DNA of 64,000 nt from Wurfbainia villosa. Taxonomy: Eukaryota > Streptophyta > Magnoliopsida > Zingiberales > Zingiberaceae. The notes under the pieces were generated by a model that was not told the origin of the DNA, did not search any database, and worked only from the letters and a program-made list of their open reading frames with translations. This document shows, piece after piece, positions 1-10,936 of the stretch. The translations under genes and the position numbers were made by a program. The stretch covers positions 16,787,153 to 16,851,152 of the forward strand of contig CM045998.1 of the NCBI GenBank assembly GCA_025175895.1. Reading direction: 5' to 3'. Every line of letters begins with the position of its first letter. Position 1 is the first letter of the stretch.

Positions 1-1
1 A

Positions 2-604
2 GTAAAGGCCGATGAGATGACGCGGTGTTACATTTTGGCATCTATGTCAAATGTACTGCAACATCAACATCAAGCCATGCCCACAGCTTATGACATGATG
101 CTCAATCTCAAAGAGCTTTTCGGACACCAGAATCGGGCTGTGAGGCAAGAAGCCATGAGAAACTTGATGACGACCACCATGATCGAGGGAACACCCGTAA
201 GGGATCATGTTCTCAAGATGATGGCTCATTTGAATGATCTGGAGGTCCTTGGAGCTGAGATCGATGGGGAAACCCAGGTCAATATCATACTCCAGTCTCT
301 ACCTAGGAGTTTTGAGCAGTTTCGCCTGAACTACAACATGAAAAAGAGGTTGTATTCGTTGGCGGAACTTCTCACAGAACTTCAGACGGCAGAGGGGCTA
401 TTTCGTCAGAGTGCTCAGGCACATGCCATGGTGACCCAAAAGATTTCTACTTCTAAGCCGAAAGGCAAGAAGAAGAAGAAATAAACTGGGGCAAAGGCGG
501 TGGGAGGTACTCAGGGAGGAGTGAAGAAGCCGAAAGGTAAGTGCTTCACTTGTAAGCAGACTGGACACTGGAAGAAGGACTGCCCCAACCGCAAGAACAA
601 AGGT
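2..604 (+). pseudogene. copia gag fragment with CCHC zinc knuckle
   Basis: The frame is open from the window start to a TAA at 482-484 and then continues in the same frame. The first part resembles the UBN2-type gag domain of plant copia elements, ending in a Lys-rich tail. A canonical nucleic-acid-binding knuckle, C-X2-C-X4-H-X4-C (CFTCKQTGHWKKDC), is encoded at 542-583, downstream of the premature stop. Gag would package element RNA in virus-like particles. The N terminus is missing because of the window edge. It is a pseudogene because the stop separates capsid-like and knuckle parts. Confidence 0.85.
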
Positions 605-2215
605 ATATCTTTTGGTCTAGTCATTGAAACATGTTTAGCGGTGTTATCTACCGGCACCTAGTGTGTAGATACGGGAGTCACTGATCATGTCTGCAATACT
701 TTGCAGGGGTTTCAGGAAACCAGACGACTGGCTGAGGGGGAGATTACCATGTACTTGGGCGATGCCACGAAGGTGGCGGCTGTTGCAGTGGGAGATATTC
801 ATTTATCTTTTGAGAAAAATAAACTTTTGGTTCTTAAGAATTGCCTTTATGTACCCTTATTTAGAAAGAATTTAATTTCTGTTTCTAAATTGTTTATGGA
901 TGGATATTCTATTTCTTTTAATGACAGAGTTGTTATAAGAAGGAATAGGGACATTATCTGTTCGGGTGCATTGATAGGAAATTTATACACACTTGAACCA
1001 AAACCTCCCACGATGCAAATTGAAGTTAATAACTCATCTTTTAATTCCAATAAGAGAAAAGAACCTTCGAAGATGAACCAAACATATCTTTGGCATCTTA
1101 GGCTTGGTCATATTAACCTAAGAAGAATTCAAAGGTTGATAGCTGACGGACCTTTGGGTTCATTAGTGGTGGAAGATTTCCCAACCTGCGAATCTTGCTT
1201 AGAGGGTAAAATGACCAAGAGGCCTTTTAAGTCTAAGGGGTATAGAGCCAAAGATGTGTTAGAATTTGTTCATTCTGATTTGTGTGGACCTATGTCTATC
1301 CAGGCTAGAGGTGGTTTTGAGTATTTCGTCTCTTTTATAGACGATTACTCAAGATATGGATACATTTACCTGATGCGCCGCAAGTCTGAATGCTTTGACA
1401 AGTTCAAAGAATTCAAGGCTGATGTGGAGAAACGTCAAGGTAAAAGTATCAAGACACTACGATCTGATCATGGTGGTGAGTACCTCTTGGGAGAGTTTAG
1501 GAACTACTTATCAGAGGCTGGGATTCAATCCCAATTGACTGCACCTGGCACACCCCAGCAGAACGGTGTAGCAGAGTGAAGGAATAGGACTCTTATGGAG
1601 ATGGTTAGATCGATGATGAGTTATTCTGAGTTGCCAAATTCGTTCTGGTGATATGATCTAGATACGATAGTGTATATTCTGAACTTGGTTCCATCTAAAT
1701 CAGTGCCTTCTACTCCCACAGAGTTGTGGACTGGACGAAAGCCTAGTCTAAGACATATTCGGATATAAAGGAGTCCACCACATATGCTGAAGGCAGATGT
1801 TGGTAAGTTGGAATCTCGTACAGAAGTACGCATGTTCATTGACTATCCTAGAGGAACGAAGGGTGGTTTGTTTTATAGTCTTTGAGATCAGAGGGGATCG
1901 TTAGCACGAATGGCAGATTTCTGGACGAAGACTATGTGATGAGCCACAAGCCCAAGAGTAAAATTATTCTGGAGGAATTAAAAGGGGAAGTCACTTCTTC
2001 AGTACCACCGGTACAAGAAGATATACCACATATCACTACACCGCATGTCACAGAGAATACACAGGAGATACCTCGTCATAGTGGGAGGGTTGTTATACAG
2101 CCTGATAAATTCATGTTCTTGGGAGAATCTTCTGATTTGGTCCCTGGCGAACATGAACCTGATCCCTAGACATATGATGAGGCAATCCAAGATAAAGATG
2201 CAGTATTTTGGCAAA
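605..2215 (+). pseudogene. copia protease and integrase, broken
   Basis: The aspartic protease motif Asp-Thr-Gly is encoded at 668-676, right after an in-frame TAG at 659-661 where copia proteins usually carry Trp. The frame is then open from 701 to 1576. It contains the integrase zinc-binding HHCC region (about 1090-1200) and the catalytic core: Asp in HSDLCGP, Asp in RSDHGGEY, and Glu in PQQNGVAE just before a TGA at 1577-1579. More stops follow in the integrase C-terminal part, and the frame changes near 1880. The segment 1882-2166 is the proline- and acid-rich linker before RT. Processing and integration functions are lost. Confidence 0.85.
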
Positions 2216-2220
2216 GTGCA

Positions 2221-3101
2221 ATGAATGTTGAGATTGAATCTATGGATTCAAATCAGGTCTGGGAGCTAGTAGAACCACCCGATAGTGTAAAAACCATTGG
2301 ATGCAAGTGGATCTACAAGAGAAAGAGAGGAATAGATGGGAAGGTTGAGACCTTCAAAGCGAGGCTTGTTGCGAAGGGGTATACTCAGAAAGAGGGTATC
2401 GATTATGAGGAGACCTTTTCACCGGTAGCCATGCTTAAGTCTATCTGGATTCTCTTATGCATAGCATCTCATATGGATTATGAGGTGTGGCAGATGGATG
2501 TCAAGACAGCTTTCCTTAATGGAAGTCTTGAGGAAAACATCTATATGAAGCAACCAGAGGGATTCATTGCGAAGGGCAAAGAGCATCTTGTATGTAAGCT
2601 TAATCGGTCCATTTATGGATTGAATCAAGCTTTGAGGTCTTGGAACATCCGCTTTGATGAGGTAATCTAGTCTTATGGATTTATTCAAAGTCCGGATGAG
2701 TCTTGTGTATACAAGAGATGTGACGGAAACGTAGTGATATTTCTTGTACTATACGTAGATGATATTTTGTTGATTGGCAACAATAGCAAGGTGTTATCAG
2801 ACGTAAGAGTATGATTGTCCAAACAGTTTGATATGAAGGACTTGGGGGAGGTGGGACACATCCTTGGGATCAAGGTTATAAGGGATTACAGGAAAAGGAT
2901 GTTGTGTTTATCCCAAGCTTCATACATAGACACGATTATGGAGCGTTTTAGCATGTAGAACTCCAAGAAGGGGTTTCTACCTTTCAGGCATGGAGTTCCT
3001 TTATCTAAGGATATGTGTCCTAGAACATCTGAGGAGATATAAGAGATGAAGGGGGTTCCTTATGCTTCGACAGTAGGAAGCCTCATGTATGCGATGCTAT
3101 G
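2221..3101 (+). pseudogene. copia reverse transcriptase, truncated
   Basis: Copia RT landmarks are visible in order: the CKWIYKRK segment, ARLVAKGYTQ, QMDVKTAFLNG, and the catalytic YVDD within LYVDDILLIG near 2750-2775. Stops occur after DEVI (about 2668), near 2811, 2955 and 3040. The homology stops abruptly after YASTVGSLMYAM at 3101, where reverse-strand LTR sequence begins. About one hundred codons expected between this point and the RNase H remainder are absent, so the LTR insertion was accompanied by a deletion. Confidence 0.85.
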
Positions 3102-4249
3102 TGTAGGAGATTTGAGGCCGCTAGAGGCGGGGGTGAATAGCGTCGCGTGATCGTACAATGATGGAATTCTTTTACGTTTGATCGTCTACAATAAGAGAAC
3201 TTTGGTTGCTTGATCTTTAGTTGCCTTGGACTAGCCTTGAAGGACTGGAAGAGCACCAACAATTCCCCTTCAAATCGCCCAAGAAAATCGCTGCTTGAGC
3301 CTTCCACAAACACCGCTTATCCTCCATCTGCTAGATTTCACCGGCGATCGATCGCCATAAGTCACCGATCCGACCGACAACATCGTAGGCGTGAGACAAC
3401 GGTTCAATCCACGTTGGACAAGTTCCAACGGTACTCTCACCAGTCGACTACCAACATTGGCGCCGATCGCTAACGCTAGTCGATCGCGCATACGGCCACG
3501 GAGCGCTCGCTCATAACTCAATCGCTTGATCGCCATCCTCGCGCCGACTACATCGACATCACCGATCGCTTCCAATGAGCGATCAACGCGAGCAATTTCA
3601 GCTCTTAAACGGCAGTCGAACTCAAGTCGACTCACGGCAGTCGAACTGGCCATAATGTCAGTCGATTGCCAACCTCAAGGATGAGGTTTTAACTCAAGTT
3701 ATGGTGTCCCCATACTTTCTAGACAACCCTTAGCCTGGACCTAAGCCTTCTAGTCACCTCCATCAGCCTTACGCCTCTCGGATCCCTCCAAGTCATCCAT
3801 GACTTGTTCATCCATCGCGCTAGCCTTCAGGTACTTCCATCGGCTATGTCATGCTAACGGTGTCTACACCTCCAAGGCACATTGGACTTACGCCGCCAAG
3901 ACTCCGCTTGGACTTTACGCTGCTAATATCAAATCCCTTGGACTTCTCAAATACCAAGACTCAAGCTTGGACATTCCCTTGCCAACCCATGTTGGACTTT
4001 CCATGCCAAGACTCATGCTTGGACTTTCCCTTGCCAACCCATGTTGGACTTTCCATGCCAAGCCCCATGCTTGGACTTTCCCTTGCGCCAAGTACTCAAG
4101 ACTTGGACTTCCCAAATGCCAAGTGTCCCACTTGGACTTTCCATGCCAAGTACCCATGACTTGGACTTTACCTTGCCAAGACCCATGCTTGGACTTTTCC
4201 ATAATCACATGGTCAATCCCTAGTCAACCATCAAAGACTCCCTCGAGTC
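3102..4249 (-). mobile_element. Family-A LTR fragment (A0), reverse, inside copia
   Basis: Read on the minus strand this matches the family-A LTRs of A1, A3 and A4. The LTR end is at 3102 (TGTAGGAG on plus), followed by the CTCTAGCGG/ATTCACCCCC end block, GTCGAC motifs near 3430, and the array of hairpin-like 24-30 bp units at about 3945-4200. It is closest to A4. The LTR start is missing: sequence stops at ACTCCCTCGAGTCA and copia RNase H resumes. Only one LTR and no internal sequence is present, so this is a truncated solo LTR. The span 3461-3591 is a GATCG-rich segment that differs from A4. Confidence 0.8.
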
Positions 4250-4615
4250 AAATGCGTGGCGAACTCCACCATGGAAGCTGAGTATGTGGCAGCCTTTGAG
4301 GCGGCCAAAGAAGCTGTGTGGCTCAGGAACTTCCTGATGGACTTGGATGTGATTCCTGGTTTGCCCAGAACTATCACAATTTATTGTGATAATAGTGGTG
4401 CAGTTGCAAACTCGAAGGAACCACGAGCCCATAAGGCTAGTAAACACATAGATCGCAAGTACCACCTGATACGAGAAATCGTAAAGAGAGGAGAAGTTGT
4501 TGTTGCCAAGATTGCATCAGAAGATAACCTGCCAGATCCTTTCACTAAGGCTCTTCCGGCGAGAGCTTTTGATAGGCATGTGGAGGGAATGGGGATCAGA
4601 TGTATGGCAGTTTGA
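4250..4615 (+). pseudogene. copia RNase H C-terminal part
   Basis: The sequence after the LTR fragment encodes the end of a copia polyprotein: a VANSTMEAEYVA segment, the YCDNSGA segment (RNase H catalytic Asp), KHIDRKYH, and a C terminus with DPFTKALP, ending at TGA 4613-4615. This stretch is open but has no connection to a start. RNase H would degrade the RNA strand during reverse transcription. The polypurine tract and 3' LTR follow 33 bp downstream, as expected for copia. Confidence 0.85.
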
Positions 4616-4622
4616 GGATAGT

Positions 4623-4675
4623 ATAGTCTTTTAGTATAAGTGGGAGATTGTTGGGATGTATACTGAAAAGTCTAT
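4623..4675 (+). other. Polypurine tract bracketed by an inverted repeat
   Basis: The purine run AGTGGGAGA (4639-4647) precedes the LTR start TGTTGGG at 4649 and is the plus-strand primer site. The left arm ATAGTCTTTTAGTATA (4623-4638) and right arm TATACTGAAAAGTCTAT (4659-4675) are reverse complements apart from one mismatch and one extra base. A stem would therefore hold the polypurine tract and the first LTR bases in its loop. Families A and C show the same arrangement. Confidence 0.6.
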
Positions 4676-6340
4676 CTTTTGTATGAACATCTTTATTTTG
4701 AAATAAGAATCACATGATCATTGTTTGCATATTTTTTTGACTATGCATATTGTCTAATACATTACATTGTAGATAACATGGTGTGTGGTGTCACACGGGA
4801 GATCATGTTATCAGCTCCTTGTAAAGTATAAGTAAAGGCTCACAACCGAGATGACTTTGGACAAACCATCGGAATGGTTGTAGTGTGATTTGGTATTAGT
4901 TTGTCTTGACCATAGAATCATACTAGTTCACTTTGTGTGTATTGAGCAGGACCGACTTAGAGGTGATTCGATTTATTGCTGACTACATAATCGAATCGGA
5001 CCTCAGATATTATTTAGTACATACTCTTAATCCCGATATAATAACGGGCACATATACTTAGTATTCATTTCTTTGATTTACCAATGGGCGAGATTTATAG
5101 ATTAAATCGATAGACTCGGTAAGTTGAGAAATGATATTATTTATATGGTGTGTCGTTGATTATAAGAGGAAATCGTGTCCTATATATTAGGATGATGATG
5201 TCCCCTTGAGGAGCTCATAAGGTTCATCATGTAAACCCTGCAGGTGGACTTGGTCCGGCATGATGAAAAGGTTGAGTAGTACTACTCATAGAGTTAGATG
5301 TTGATTAATTAATGGTCAGTAAATTAATTAATCGATGGACATTCGAGATCTTAAACACGGGGATAAAATATACAAATAATATATGGAGCCCATATTATCT
5401 TATGGGGGTTGGTGAGGTAGATCAATGATAATCCTTTAGTGGATTGAATTATCATTAATGGATCGGACTTTATGTGGGCTTGATCCATGGGTAGCCAAGA
5501 TCTAACTCCTCCTCATGGTCCCTATTGTAGCCTATTAACACCTCATGAAGCTTAGATCCAATGGATAGAAACAAAACTCTAGATCCAAAGGTAGAGATTA
5601 AATCTCTAAGATCCGACGGTTGAGATTAAATCTCTAGATCCGATGGTTGAGATTAAATCCCTAAAACCAATGGTGGAGATTAAAAGGAGTCTTATCCCTA
5701 ACTCTATAAAAGGAGGACAAGGGGTTGGCGTGGAGAATTAATCAAGAGGAGCTAGGGTTTTGGAGTTGGCGGCAAGAAGAGGAGTTAGGGTTTGGGCTTG
5801 GACGGCACCTAATAAGGAAAGATTTTCCTTGTGTTGTTCTTCTTCCACAAGCTACCGGCGCCCATTGGAGCTCTTCCAGCCCTTGGACGGCGTCCAAGCT
5901 CCCTCTTCTCCTTCTCCTTGGCCGGTGGAACAAAGGCTTAGGGTCCTCCATTGAAGCTTTTGGCCGACAACCATTAATCTCCTCCTCCTTCTTGGCCGAC
6001 GGCAAGCTCCATCCTTGGAGGTTGTTGGTTGGTTGAAAGAAGGAATAGAGCTTTGTTTCTATTCTTCCTCTTGCTCGGAACGAGCAAGGAAGGAAGATTG
6101 GCGATCTAGGAGCTTCAACTTTTGGTAGATCGTCGCCCACACGACGTCCGAAAGGAGGAAGGTCATACATTAGAAGATCGAGAGGTATACCGATTCTCTA
6201 TTCTCTTTTGTAACATGTTTGTTTTTGTTTTTCAATTATGAGCATGATATAATTCTATTTGTGGCTAAATAATTCTTGGATCTCGAACATAAACACAAAA
6301 GTTGGCGATCCGGACATCGTCTATTCCGCGGTTACTCGTA
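4649..6340 (+). repeat. copia 3' LTR
   Basis: The LTR begins with TGTTGGGATG directly after the polypurine tract. A TATA box lies at 5705-5711. Upstream of it (5540-5690) there are three or four imperfect copies of a GGTTGAGATTAAATCTCTA-type unit, a short tandem repeat in U3. Small open frames between 5725 and 6170 are leader/U5 sequence and not conserved proteins. The end is not resolved: bases 6341-6540 could be LTR, copia debris, or the leader of the next element, and I see no gene or primer-binding site there. Confidence 0.7.
5705..5711 (+). promoter_or_regulatory. TATA box of the copia LTR
   Basis: TATAAAA followed by GGAGG sits in the 3' third of the LTR, where the U3 promoter of plant copia elements is expected. 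It is a sequence match only. Confidence 0.55.
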
Positions 6341-6559
6341 AAATAGAGGTTGGTCACTTGAACAACAAGTTTGTTCAAGTGACCTCTCTAAATGAATAGC
6401 ACAACGATGACTTGGTTGTTTGAGCAATCCCTTTTGTCTAGGATTAATTTTTTTTTATCCGGGGACATCGATGGGATCTCCATGAACAAACAAACGAGGT
6501 GAAGTGGGAAGCGAAGTTTCTTCTCACGGATCAATGAAACCAAGCCCTACACAAGAGTC

Positions 6560-6850
6560 ATGGAGTTCAATGATGGATTGGGATACAACATCCTAGCTCC
6601 ACCCGCCTTTGATCGCGAGGATTTTGAGTATTGAAAAGGTAGGATGAAATATTTTCTTATATGTGAGATTGAAAATTGGATTAGTATTGAAGAAGGATTT
6701 GAAGTTCCGACGGACAAGAAAGGGAAAATTCTCAAGAAGAAGAAATGGACGGAGGAGCAAGTCCAAAAATCTGAGACAAACAATAAGATAACAAAAATAT
6801 TAATTAATTTAATTCCTAATGATATTTTGTGTAAGTTAGGTGATTATAAG
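6560..6850 (+). pseudogene. A1 gag, N-terminal part
   Basis: The ATG at 6560 aligns with the starts of the A3 and A4 gag genes (PPAFDRE motif near residue 15, then the KKKWTEEQ motif). An in-frame TGA at 6632-6634 replaces the Trp found at that position in A4 (YWKGRM). The frame then stays open to the G1 insertion after codons for GDYK. The gag N-terminal domain is the presumed capsid part. It continues at 19023. Confidence 0.85.
6846..6850. other. Target-site duplication of G1 (left copy)
   Basis: ATAAG at 6846-6850 is repeated at 19018-19022, directly outside the TGTA...GACA termini of G1. A 5-bp direct duplication is the expected integrase footprint. It shows that G1 inserted as a complete unit into the A1 gag. 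Confidence 0.95.
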
Positions 6851-9800
6851 TGTAAAATACCGGGAAAAAAATAAATATATGTTAATAATAAAAAAAATGT
6901 TGGGTAATTAAGAGAATACCCTATGAAATTTTCCAAGAATTTTTATGGACTCAAATGGAGATTTTTAAGACCCTCTTTGCTTAGAAGCAGTTAAAGGACT
7001 TAACGGGTCTGAAATTCGACTCGTTTATCTGCTAACTCGACCCGTTAACCTGTTACTTTAATTCCTCGCCGTTTTCTCTCCCGAGAAGTAGTTTTTCTTT
7101 ATTTCCTTCTTGCGAACGGACTTCTTCACGTGACCCCCTCCTCTCCCACACGATCTGCTTCCTCGCGATTCCCCTACCCTCGTGTCCCCTTTCTCACCGC
7201 AGCCACCCCTTTTCCCGTCATTCTTTCTCCTCGAGTCAAACGACGGCGACCAACCTTGACGGTGGTCATAGATAAGCCGACGGGGAGCGCGTGCGGCTGG
7301 GAGGTTGCGTCAGCGGCGACGGCACTTTGTTCTGAACTAGGGCTGGAGTCTGCATCGGCGGCATCAAAATAGGGCAGGAGTCTGCATCGACGGTGCTGCG
7401 AATCGGGAGTTATTCTTCCCGATTGAAGCCGCAACAAGGTGAGAAGTGACTTCTTCCCTGATCTCAGATAGATCCCTCTCCAATCAAAGTCTTTTCTTTC
7501 GAATTTCTCGGCAACTCTGGTGATAGGGAAGCAGGTGTCTCTGTCGGTGAACAGAGCAAGGGAGAGAGGAAGGTTGTCTGCCAAGGGATTTTGGCTACGA
7601 ATGGAAGTGTTGGTCGGTTGAGAGGGTTGTGTGTCTTGGCTGTTATGTGTTGTTGAGAATTTCGGCTATGATTGGAGTTGAGGACGATTGTGAATCATTG
7701 TGAGTGACTGTAAATGGTGGTGATGCTTTGTTCTTGGCTGTGAAGTTATGCCGACGATGAAGGTGTGGCTGTGAATAGTCGTAAAAGGGGCAGTGAGGTT
7801 CTGTAAGTGTAACAATGGGACTGTGGGAGCTGTGATCAAGGTAAGCTTTGATCTGGTAATGATATGGTTGGAGAATTAATGAATGGTTGGTGATTTGGTT
7901 AATCGATCGTTTGTCAAGATCGGGTTAGATCCTTATTCCTCCGATTTGATTATGTTAGTGTTTGGTTATATGATGTGTTTTGGTCAAAGGTAGTTGACTT
8001 AAGAAAGAGTTTTCGGACATGATGGTTTTCAGCACGATCTACATCAGATGGGTTGTTGCCTCCGTGCATTTGAATCGTATAGATCGATGTTTCCTATGGT
8101 GGAACAAGAAGCTGTGGAGTGAGTCTAGGCAAGGTGAGTTGAGTTTGTATAATTTATGAATGTATATCACTATCGTTGTGAATAAACCAATCTTGTGATG
8201 GATTTGTTGTTAATAGAAGATTAAGTATATGGATGTATACTACGTTATAGTTGAACTAGTATTGACTCGATGATTACTAGTTATGGATGAGTTGTTCATG
8301 TTTACAGTGTTGATTTGGATTATTGTGAATTGTTAATTGGATCTAGTGGGTATACTTACGGTGATATAGCCGAAGTGATGTTGGAGGTGTGATCGAGACT
8401 TTAATTAGTATCGAGACAATTGATTTGTATATAATGATCGATATAGGATTCAATTCAATCATTCGATGTGCGATAGAACTTAATTATGTTCTATGTTGTG
8501 TGCAGGATGTTGAATCGAGATCAATTCTTGGACGTGAAGGCAGATTATATTTCGAGATACTCTACATCAACAGGTGGGTAATTCCTACCATGGTCAAGTA
8601 GTTTTAATGCATTCAGATTTAGTCATAAATATGAGCATGTTAGGTGTTCATATTATCTTGGCCCTGCTCTTATTATCTTACGCTTGAACTTATCGTTGAA
8701 TGTATTTATGCTCAATTGTTGATATCACATATTCCCTATCATGATTTAGGAGTTATAGAAGTGATATAAATTGGCCTAGATGTTTAGCAGGGGGTAAATG
8801 TTAGTACGGGTGATGACCCAATTCATAAATTGGCAAGAAGGTCATCCATGGGTAGGTAATGCCCTAAATGTAGGATTTATTTCCAACACCCATATGTTGC
8901 GTACTTGTTACCAACGATGTATTGTGTAATGGTTAAGTGAAGGGTGATTAGTGTGTCCCTACGGACCGGTGGTCCTAGCTTGATATGATTAGTCGAGTAC
9001 GACTCTCTATAGGATAGAGAGTGCATCGATCAGTTGAGTACGACTCTCTATTGGAGAGAGAGTTATGATCAGTTGAGTACGACTCTCTATAGGATAGAGA
9101 GTGCGTCGATCAGTTGAGTACGACTCTCTATTGGAGAGAGAGTTATGATCAGTCGAGTATGACTCTCTACAGGATAAAGAGTGCGTCGATCAGTTGAGTA
9201 CGACTTTCTATTGGATAGAGAGTTATGATCAGTTGAGTACGACTCTCTACAGGATAGAGAGTCCGTCGATCAGTTGAGTACGACTCTCTACAGGATAGAG
9301 AGTGTATTGATCATATGGGTATGACTCTTTGTGAACAGAGAGTCTGTGGTAGATGGTTGTACGTGTGACAGCATACTCATGTCATTTGTATGCATTCTAA
9401 CGACATAGTCTCCCTTGGGGTTGAGAGAGTAGTCAGTCATCTTGCCTCCCAGAGCACTCCCCGGGCTGTAACTGGTGTGAGGGCAGAGCATCTGTTGTGT
9501 CGCACTTTACCACTATAGACGGTGGTAGTTGGAGTTGCGTGCAGTTGTCCTGGGTGCGTGGTACTCGACCACTCATTGGTAGTGTTAGTTGGAGTGGCCA
9601 GCAGCAGGGACCCCCGTTGTGTAGCGAGCTCTTTACGCTCATATGCTACTTGATCATACTGCCCACTCGGCCACTCTATAGCAATGGTTGGTGTGAGTTG
9701 GGACCGTTGTCATGTCGTGTCACCAAGGCCACACTGGGGTCGTGGTAGCAAGTAGGGTTGAGCAGGCATGACCATGCATGCTGTATTGCCGTATCTGATG

Positions 9801-10719
9801 GCGCTTTGCATATTACCATATATATATACATATATGTATGTATATATATATATATGGATGGTTGAGATTAATATATATATAGATTCAGTCTATATATATA
9901 TACTTATTGTGATGTTATATTTGTTTGTATTATGCTTGTTGCACTTGTTTGTACATCATATTCATGCATGCTTCTTGTATTTATTATACGGTTGTGTTGG
10001 ATATTTGTATATGTGTTGGACAGACCATTAGGTACCTTGATCGGTAGTATGGTGAGTTGGTATTACTTTTCCTATCATATATATGTTGGATATATGCTCA
10101 GGTTGGATCAGAGTAGCGTAGCGTGAACTTGTGTATGTCTGCATTTTACGTTGTTCATTTGGTTAGACGGTATATGCTTGTATTTATATACTATGTTGAT
10201 ATACCTATTGTACCTCTAGATTATGTTGTTGAAAATACATGTGATATGACATATATACATGTTTTTCTATTACCTGCTGAGTTTTACTCACCACCACCAT
10301 AGACCCTGGGTTTTTCTGTCGCCCAGGTAATAGGTAGAAGTGTTCGTGACGGCTTGGAGCACCGCTGGCTGACATCTCATCTCACCTCCGAGGCTCCCGT
10401 GTTTGTTTTGAGCATTCCGTCCATTGTGTATTGTATTTTGGAGTTTTCGTGATGTACATGTTGTATATTTGGATTATGTCGAGGTTCCGTGTTGTTGTGA
10501 TGTGTTAGTCATACCGGTATACATGTGTGGGATTGATATTGTTGTGTTTTATGTTTCCGCTGTGTAGTTGTTGTAATTAGTTGTTGTAGTTGTTTTCATA
10601 TTTATATGTTATGTTGTTATTGTGGGCCTACGGGCCTTGTATTAACCCGAAATGTTGCCACGTACAGGGGAGATGCCGTCCGTTTGATTTTCGGCTCGGC
10701 ATGCTCTTGGGGCGTGACA
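6851..10719 (+). repeat. G1 5' LTR
   Basis: It starts TGTAAAATACC and ends GGCGTGACA, and matches 15262-19017 along its whole length. It contains a hairpin minisatellite (8987-9308), TA-rich microsatellites (9815-9900), and a CACCACCA...CCCAGGTAATAGGTAGAAG segment near 10290-10340 that is also conserved in G2. Short open frames (for example 8389-8601) are copied in the other LTR only because LTRs are copies of each other; no known protein is recognised. Confidence 0.95.
8987..9308 (+). repeat. Hairpin minisatellite in G1 5' LTR, 8 units
   Basis: Eight tandem units of 39-41 bp start GATCAGTTGAGTAC and contain ACTCTCTA, a short loop, and TAGAGAGT, so each unit can fold into an 8-bp stem. Long (41) and short (39) units alternate in part. 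The 3' LTR has six units, and G2 has two plus a degenerate one. This is not a CRISPR array: there are no unique spacers and it lies inside a plant LTR. Confidence 0.9.
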
Positions 10720-10726
10720 ACTTTAG

Positions 10727-10738
10727 TGGTATCAGAGT
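10727..10738 (+). other. Primer-binding site of G1
   Basis: TGGTATCAGAGT, seven bases after the LTR end, is complementary to the 3' end of plant initiator tRNA-Met apart from its last base. It would prime minus-strand synthesis. Confidence 0.85.
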
Positions 10739-10936
10739 CCTAGGTTCTGCGATGGCATACAATGTTATTTTGTGTCGAGTCTTGGATTCTCGGGAGTCGA
10801 TTTATTCGGTTTTGATTTTCTGAGATGAGATGGACAGCGGCCTGAGCTCCAAGCAGCACGAGGTAAGAATTCCTGATAACTTATGGTTTAGTAGATATTT
10901 ATCTAAACTTGATCAGTATGTGTATATAATATAGTT

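Larger units (their letters stand above)
1..6340 (+). mobile_element. Ty1/copia retrotransposon, 3' part, degraded
   Basis: The window opens inside gag. The order is gag, zinc knuckle, aspartic protease, integrase, reverse transcriptase, RNase H, polypurine tract, LTR; integrase before RT is the Ty1/copia order. The 5' LTR lies outside the window. Premature stops, at least one frame change near 1880, and a family-A LTR fragment replacing about 1.1 kb (3102-4249) show that it cannot make a polyprotein. The right boundary is uncertain: the LTR starts at 4649 but no clear CA end with a target duplication was found, so 6340 is approximate. The lineage within copia is not assigned. Confidence 0.9.

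Noticed and set aside
5725..6170. Overlapping 103- and 142-codon frames on both strands
   Set aside because: They sit in the leader/U5 part of the copia LTR just after the TATA box. No known protein is seen and LTR context explains them.
8987..9308. Repeat array that could be mistaken for a CRISPR array
   Set aside because: Units are contiguous and near-identical with no unique spacers, and lie inside a plant gypsy LTR copied in G1 and G2.
9768..10031. Hydrophobic 87-codon frame repeated at 18060-18323
   Set aside because: It is duplicated only because both lie in the two LTRs of G1, and it is driven by TA-rich microsatellite sequence.
10727..10738. tRNA-like matches (TGGTATCAGAGC) repeated through the window
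   Set aside because: These are 12-base primer-binding sites next to LTRs. No cloverleaf or full tRNA sequence surrounds them.
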